This document shows positions 58,182 through 64,000 of a stretch of 64,000 nucleotides of DNA, one piece after another (positions within the stretch are counted from its first letter, which is position 1; each line of letters begins with the position of its first letter). The stretch lies in assembly GCA_001643675.2 (NCBI GenBank), contig LSRY02000013.1:64501-128500 (forward strand), in the 5' to 3' direction. This DNA is from Monocercomonoides exilis (lineage: Eukaryota; Preaxostyla; Oxymonadida; Polymastigidae). Under the pieces are notes generated by a model. That model made no database searches and was not told the DNA's origin. It saw nothing but the letters and a program-made list of their open reading frames with translations. Both the position numbers and the translations under genes were made by a program.

Positions 58182-61100
58182 TCAAGCTTCAGCTTTCGAT
58201 TTTTTTGTGAAGCTTCGGGGGAAAATGAAATAAAAAAATGAAATTGTAAATCAATGGAGCATTTGCTGGCCATTCATTGAACGCTCAAACTTGATCGGAA
58301 CATCGCTTCTCTGCTTCCATTTGCATCATCCCTTGTTTCCAATTTGAAGAATCTGTTATCGCCGCAGCTCCGCGCCCTCCAATCAACACACGCACCTGCT
58401 AGTTGGATGCATGCCCGCCAACAAAAGCGCTGCTTTTCCTTTTCCCCATATCCTTTTCCTTCCAGAATCTGTCTTTAAGGTGTAGTAACAATACAAATAC
58501 CGAAGCACACAAAATTATTTGTCGGCAAGCGCATCAGATGGTCAATGTCAATTTCAGTTCTTGTTCATTCAGCCATTTTCTTTGCTTTTCGCAGGCAAAC
58601 ATCCCTCGCATTTTCGCTTTCCGCAAAATGTGACATGGCGCCAGCGCATTTTGAAGGGGAAAAAATAAAATAAAATAAAAAGGAAAAGTGCCAATAAAAG
58701 CAAACTGAGCTGAAGCCTCTTCAGTTGGCCATTTCCCAAATGATTTTCCTGTCGACATGGTTCTCATGGAATTTCTCAACAAAAAAATTCTAAAAATAAA
58801 AAAAGCTGGTCTTTTCAACAAAAACATCCTTTCCATTCATAAAAATTCCAAACCTCTTTTTTTTTCTTGCACCTACAACGCATTCAATATTTTTATGTTC
58901 AGATCCTCAAGCAGAAGCAAAGGAGGGACTCTTATTCCATTTTTGGGGAAAAAAATAAGGCATCGAAAAGAAAAGGCATTTCATGCTCGATATTGGACAA
59001 TTCCAAAAGATTGCATGTCTTGAGATATGCTTTATTGCTTTATTGCGAGCAATGTCTTTCTGTGCTGGCACCAGCCATTCCCTCGTTTTTTGAGTCATCG
59101 AAAAGAATCCCTCCAAAAACACGAGGGGGAAAAAAATAAAAGAACATTATCATCTGCCATGAAAATAGCTTTTGATCAATGGCTTCTCGCAACGGTCGCT
59201 CTTCACCGAACAACAACAGTCTGACTCACAAATTGATAGGAAAACAAAAATCATCTTCCAAATGACACGCTCTCCCCACAAATTGCAAACTTCGCTCAAT
59301 GCTTAAATTCTATCGAATCCAGCAACATAGCATGCTCATCCGTTTTTGTGCTGCGAAAGAGCAAATACACGCTTTCTGTTCTCAATTTTTGATTTTGAAG
59401 AAATTATTATTTGTTGATCATTTCGCTTCCAAATCCTTAGAACAAAGTGAACATATTTATTATCAAGAAGTTAATATTCAAAAATGTCATAATTTTTTCT
59501 ATTGGCTATGATTCGAAAAAAAATTATCAAACACTTTCAAAAAGACGAAAAACTGAAAAAGGAAAATAAACAAAAAAATTATATAAAACATGCAAATTTA
59601 TTGGCTCGTCTTCTCTTCGATAACAATTCATTTTCAAAAGAACAAAGGAAATTTCAAAGCAAAATTCGTTGGATTTCGTGACAATATTATAACATAAATT
59701 AATTAATTTATAAATAAAACAAAATATAATAAAATTTAAAATAATATAAAGCAAAACAGAAAGTAACCTCGCTTGTCGAATTGTTTTTTGACATCTCATT
59801 AAGTTTAGAATGCTTTGAAAAAAAACTTTTGTTCCTTTTTTTGAATAATTAATATTTTAATGGTATTCATTTCATTTTAACTTGCAGAAACAAGTTTGGA
59901 ATTAGAACTTTCAACCCTATTGATAAGAAAGTTTAATAATTGTCGAATTAGAACAATATTCCATCTTCCGTTTTTATGCAACAGAAAAAAACTGAATATT
60001 ATTTACCCACTTTGGGAAATTTGCATATAGCGTCCAATCTGATATTTGTTATCTGGAAGAATTATCAACTCAAAATATATTTTTTGATATATGAAAAGAT
60101 TCACATATTGGAGATTATTTTCGAAATCAAAATTTTATTCGGTGTTCTTATTTTTCAAATGTTTTATTTCTTCTGCGAGGAATCTTTTTTTCTAAAGTCA
60201 AAATTCAAGACACTTGTTAAAAATGACGATGATTTAAAATATAGGGGAAAATACGGACTTATAAGCTTTTTTTCACAAGGCATAGAAAAATTGCTTCGAT
60301 CATAACTTAATTTCGCTTTCTCAGATTACAAAATAAATTTGATTTTCATATCCGCAAACAAGCATCGTTGAAATCAAAACACAAAGTTTTCCAACATTTC
60401 ACGAATGTCAAAAAATGGATCCAATTTTAATGTGTTTTTTGAATTCAAAAAGTCAATGAAAAGTGCATAATTTTTCAATGAAAATACCTGAAGTTAAATA
60501 TTTTGTCCCATACATTTATGAAAAACAATTTTTGTGAAAGGAGAAATAACTTTGCAATGTTCCTTTATTAGTTTTCTTAGTGAATTCTCAAACAGAAAAA
60601 TTTGATAGAAAATACACAAATTCAAAAAAAATCATCCATATACTTCTCATTTTTGATTATCATCTCAACTTTTCTCAGGATTAATCCAATTTCATCTTTT
60701 CACATCTCATTAAACAACGAACATGTGCGGCTAATTTGAAAATAAGATATAAATAGGAATATTATTTCTGTGAACAAAGAGGAGTTTTCAGTGATGTTTT
60801 CCTATTCACCGGTAGCTCCGCTTCAATCGCTCGCAACTTCGGTTATCATGAAATTCGGTTGCAAGAAGATCTTTGGTGAAACAGATGTGAATACGTTGAC
60901 GTCGATCCATTATTTCTTTGACCCTTCTCTGCAGATATGGTGATTGCTGCAGTCAAGGCGAATTGAAGTTAAGCTGGATGAAAAAGAAAGGAGGTGAGAG
61001 AGAGAAAGAGAGAGAGAGAGAGAGGTTGCATAGTGTAAAGAAAAGGAAATTACATGGAAGAGGCTGAAAGCTGCCTGGTTGAGGATGGAGGATATAACAA

Positions 61101-61608
61101 TGTCATATGAAGCGATTGAGTTGGATGTACTTGAGAAGCGAGAAGAATTGAAGAAATGGAATGACGAAGAGAAAGAGGAGAAAGAAAATGAAAACACGAA
61201 GTTTATTATTAAATAATATGAAGGAAAAAAGAAGAAAGTGAAAAAAATGCATGTAGTGGAGAAGCTGTGCATGGAAGCCGATAGTTTCATTTTGACTTAA
61301 TGAAAGAAGGGTTTTTTGAAACAGCACTGCAGTGGAATGAATAGGAAAAGATGGAAAAGAAGAAAAAGATGAAATTGAATACGCCAAATAACTCATGTAT
61401 TTTTAAGAAAGAAAAAAAAGAATAAGTGACAAATGGTCCAAATTTTGAGATCGATGTCAACAGAGATTTCACAATTCTTTATTCTTTTTGTTGGAGTTGT
61501 TGAATCACACTGGTTGAATGGAGTCATGTTGTCACATTTCTATTGAAAAACATATAATCACCTCTTCTATTTGAGGCTGTATGAAATGAAGAACCAGAAT
61601 GTGATGAA
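58182..61608. other. long region without a recognised gene
   Basis: 3.4 kb. 58.2-59.3 kb has middling GC and may hold decayed coding DNA; 59.4-60.7 kb is AT-rich with a hydrophobic 109-codon frame at 59976-60305 I do not trust. A GC-richer island at 60780-60960 holds a 49-residue plus-strand frame (60794-60943) with TATAAATA about 45 bp upstream. A GA-repeat lies at 61000-61025, and a 43-residue charged frame starts near 61086. None has a recognised family. Confidence 0.35.
61000..61025. repeat. (GA)n microsatellite
   Basis: Runs of GAGAGA seen directly on the plus strand, in noncoding DNA. Confidence 0.8.
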
Positions 61609-62453
61609 TTACATGCTATTCATCCTATTAAAAGCAAAATGATAATAATTAACAACTCCTCCATAAGTTGAAGAAGAAAAGATTTTGTTATTAGTAAGCT
61701 GGCACTCATTAATTGAAAACTCACTTGGTTTATTTAAAGGAGGAAAATTAATTGTGAGAGAATTAGCAGAATCTCCAAATGCATTTGAAATATGATTGCA
61801 TTTCGAACACAAAAATTGAGCATTTTGTGCCATGTTATTCACATAAAAACACCAACCACTTCCATACCAGTCTGTCACTGAACAACTTTCAACTCTGTTT
61901 TCTGAGAATGAACAACCAGAATTTGATTGTGGATAATCAACAAAGCAGCTCCACCATGCAGCGCTAAACAACTTGTGAAATTGAATTCCATGATGGTTTT
62001 TTTTTAACAAATTTCCACAATTCAATGCTCCTCCATGATCTTTGGATGAACAATTGCTTAATGAACAAAAAGTGTTTTCGAGATCTTAGTTAATGCAGTT
62101 AACTTTTAGGATTCCACCAAAATAATTTCCACCATTTTAATCATTCCATTCACACCACTCGAAGCGATGGCTGTTTGCATCAAAAGAAGTCAATCTTCCA
62201 GGTCTCAATATTTGAGATTCAGCTCCCACATGAACCACTGCGTCATTTGAAGAAGAACGAGTTTGGAAGAGAAAAAATTCATTGAAGGCAGAGAAAGATG
62301 TGGATGGACTATTGGAAGAAGTGAGGAAGGAACCATCGATCGGTTTGTGGGAATGGAGGAAGAAAGAAAATTATTCAGAAAAAAGTATTGAGATTAGAGG
62401 AAGAAAAAGAAGAAGATAAGAAATACAGTTAAAAAGCGCAAAACAGCACTCAT
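61609..62453 (-). pseudogene. broken surface-protein gene (signal peptide plus Cys/Asn-rich body)
   Basis: ATG at 62453 starts a signal peptide-like segment (MSAVLRFLTVFLIFFFFFL) that hits TAA at once. The body continues in another frame: NDAVVHVGAESQI, then in-frame TAA (62139-62137), then NGGNYFGGILKVNCIN, another TAA (62088-62086), and then a 138-residue open end with SLSNCSSKDHGGALNCGN, CSFSENRVESCSV and TYGGVVNYYHF. The short NCS/GGA-type strands resemble the N-terminal part of the giant protein's ectodomain. At least one frameshift and two stops make this a pseudogene of the same broad beta-helix surface class. No kinase tail is present. Confidence 0.7.
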
Positions 62454-63305
62454 GGCACTTTTTTTTCATTTTTTGATATTTCAAACAATTAATGCATTCA
62501 ACGCATTTCTCTTTTCCTTTCACTTTTTTTATCCAAGCAAAAAATCTCATCATCTGCTATTTTTTCAAGAAAAACAAAAAAATAAAGAGAAACATGTTTT
62601 CAACTCACAAAATTTCTTTTTTTCATTTTATCAACGCTTTTTTTGATAAAATTAAGAAATAAATCACAAAAAATAAAAAAGATTAAAACCCTATTTATTA
62701 AAACTGAATTTTTTTAAATAACATTGATTAAACTCCAATTGATTTTGAAATGAAATTATGAAAGATGAAAAAATATTCGCAAAACTTTTTCATGATGAAT
62801 CTCATCGTTGATTTGAGTGAGCTTTCTTTATTTAAAACAAATCAACTTTGTCAGAAATTAACTCACATTATTTTTGAAAAATTTTGCTTATTGAATTAAT
62901 GAAGTTAATACAAATATTATTATAGGACAGATTTAATATGTGAAAAAAAGAACATTGCCAGATTTTTCACCCTAGTCGTTTCTAACACTTTCAATTATAT
63001 TTGTGTGCGTCTTTTTTTTATTTTTTCATATTTGATTTCGCATCCTCAAAGAGATATCATATTATTTTATAAATTCATTAAAGAAAGAACATTTGCACAA
63101 TGTGCTTTGAATAAATTCCGCTTTTATCATGCGAATATCAATATTTTCTTAATAGAAATTATAAATTGAAAAACAGTTCATCATTTTGGTAAAAGTCTTT
63201 ATTCTGAACCAAAAAACTCTAAATATAGGGTCACTTGAAAAAATAAAATAAGTTTAAATTTTCATTTTTATTTATTTAACCAAAGAACTTTTCCCAATTC
63301 ATTGC
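62454..63305. other. AT-rich intergenic region
   Basis: About 850 bp of very AT-rich DNA upstream of the GT25-like gene. I see no gene, RNA or repeat worth naming. Confidence 0.5.
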
Positions 63306-64000
63306 ATGCTTGGAATTTTATTATTTATATGTGTAACATTTGAAACGAAAGGATACAAATGGAAATATTCTGATGGAATAAAATCACCAAAAATAGCAAA
63401 TAGACTTGAAGAGCTTGGACTACAAGATGTTTACATTGTCGCTCCATGGAAAGGAACGAAAGAAAGAAATGAAATTATGAAGGCGCTTGAACAAAGTAGA
63501 GTTCCCTTTGAATTATTTGAAGGAGTTAACGGAAAGCTTTTATATAAATTGTGTCAAAATGATCATCCAGATTTTAGATCGATGCTAAAACTACACAAAA
63601 ACACAACATTTACCTATGAATCAGCAAAATCATTGATGGGAAACATCACACGTCCGTATGAGGAATGTGGAATTTGGCAAAGCGAATTACAAGTGAATTT
63701 TGAAATTGTGGAAAGAGCTAGGAGAACTGGTCAAGATAAACCAGTTCTTCTGATTCAGTCTCACAGTCCTAACAGACGTCGTCCAATTGATGAAATTATT
63801 TCAGAAATGAATAAGTTGCCTGAAGAGTGGGATATATTTGCTTTAGGAGGTTATCCAAATCCATGCAAAGAAAACATTGAAGGAACAAAAACATGCGAAT
63901 TTTTGCTTGCTGAAAGAACTCGAACGATGATTGTGAATGGGCAAAAAGGAGCTCAAAAACTGATTTCTGTGTATAATACGGCAACAGTACAAAATGTAGA
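63306..64000 (+). CDS. GT25-like glycosyltransferase, 3' end cut by the window
   Basis: ATG at 63306 opens a frame that runs to the window edge (231 codons seen). The first ~12 residues are hydrophobic (MLGILLFICVTF), a signal peptide or anchor. The body fits glycosyltransferase family 25: VYIVAPWKGTKERNEIMKAL with FELFEGVNGKLL corresponds to the N-terminal 'R...L......F..v.G' block, and LPEEWDIFALGGYPNPC corresponds to the 'LP.dWDii.LG' block. The LEDD metal-binding motif expected between them is not visible; VLLIQSHSPN stands there. So it may be inactive or a divergent relative. GT25 enzymes transfer sugars to lipids or proteins in the secretory pathway. Family assignment is by motif only. 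Confidence 0.6.
   Translation, partial: MLGILLFICVTFETKGYKWKYSDGIKSPKIANRLEELGLQDVYIVAPWKGTKERNEIMKALEQSRVPFELFEGVNGKLLYKLCQNDHPDFRSMLKLHKNTTFTYESAKSLMGNITRPYEECGIWQSELQVNFEIVERARRTGQDKPVLLIQSHSPNRRRPIDEIISEMNKLPEEWDIFALGGYPNPCKENIEGTKTCEFLLAERTRTMIVNGQKGAQKLISVYNTATVQNV

Noticed and set aside
59976-60305. 109-codon hydrophobic plus-strand frame
   Set aside because: Phe/Ile/Leu-rich content is what AT-rich random DNA gives; no family signature.
1-64000. tRNA genes, CRISPR arrays, insertion sequences with transposase
   Set aside because: I looked for tRNA B-box patterns, direct repeat-spacer arrays and transposase-like frames and found none that I could support; a tRNA scan would be decisive.

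Overview
The window reads as nuclear DNA of a free-living-type or gut-dwelling flagellated protist. AT-rich intergenic DNA separates genes that are clearly more GC-rich. The protein-coding genes carry short spliceosomal introns (about 40-160 nt). There is a U1 snRNP-C gene, so a working spliceosome is expected, and flagellar/microtubule genes (IFT46, an axonemal dynein light-chain-like coiled coil, an XMAP215/TOG protein, an EF-hand protein). TAA, TAG and TGA all end intact genes, so the code is standard. A DPE2-type glucanotransferase with starch-binding domains and a family of huge surface proteins fit an anaerobic metamonad such as an oxymonad (Preaxostyla). That placement is inference; the sequence alone does not prove it.

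Layout. 0-2 kb: 3' part of a tandem adenosine deaminase-like gene. 2.2-4.8 kb: U1-C and RFC4, minus strand. 5.0-6.7 kb: IFT46, divergent from RFC4. 7.8-14.0 kb: a 1.9k-residue coiled-coil/axonemal protein. 14.5-15.4 kb: an EF-hand protein with a seven-exon model. 16.2-21.7 kb: an XMAP215-like protein. 21.7-24.5 kb: mostly empty AT-rich DNA with a few orphan exon-like pieces. 24.5-27.6 kb: DPE2-like 4-alpha-glucanotransferase. 27.6-29.7 kb: empty except a 208-bp inverted-repeat element. 29.7-30.9 kb: actin. 31.1-34.2 kb: importin-alpha-like armadillo protein, head to head with a TFIIB-family (Brf1-like) gene at 34.3-36.1 kb. 36.17-36.47 kb: SRP RNA on the minus strand with a TATA box and a T-run. 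37.2-39.2 kb: histidyl-tRNA synthetase.

39.8-57.2 kb is the most unusual part: two head-to-head members of a surface receptor-like family. One is a truncated minus-strand copy. The other is an 11.9-kb plus-strand reading frame with a signal peptide, about eight beta-helix-like Cys/Gly repeats, one transmembrane helix and a cytoplasmic tail ending in a kinase-like C-lobe without recognisable catalytic motifs. Their cytoplasmic tails share 961 bp that look identical at DNA level although the ectodomains are only distantly similar, which points to recent gene conversion or segmental copying. The large copy carries one in-frame TGA, and the short copy carries in-frame TAA and TGA codons in its kinase tail. 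Downstream (57-62.5 kb) lie decayed remnants of the same or related surface proteins. The window ends in the 5' part of a GT25-like glycosyltransferase gene.

Splice sites: 30 introns were placed by hand. 29 of them have T at position +4 of the donor, giving a GTNTG-like consensus, and two introns in one gene fit GC-AG boundaries.
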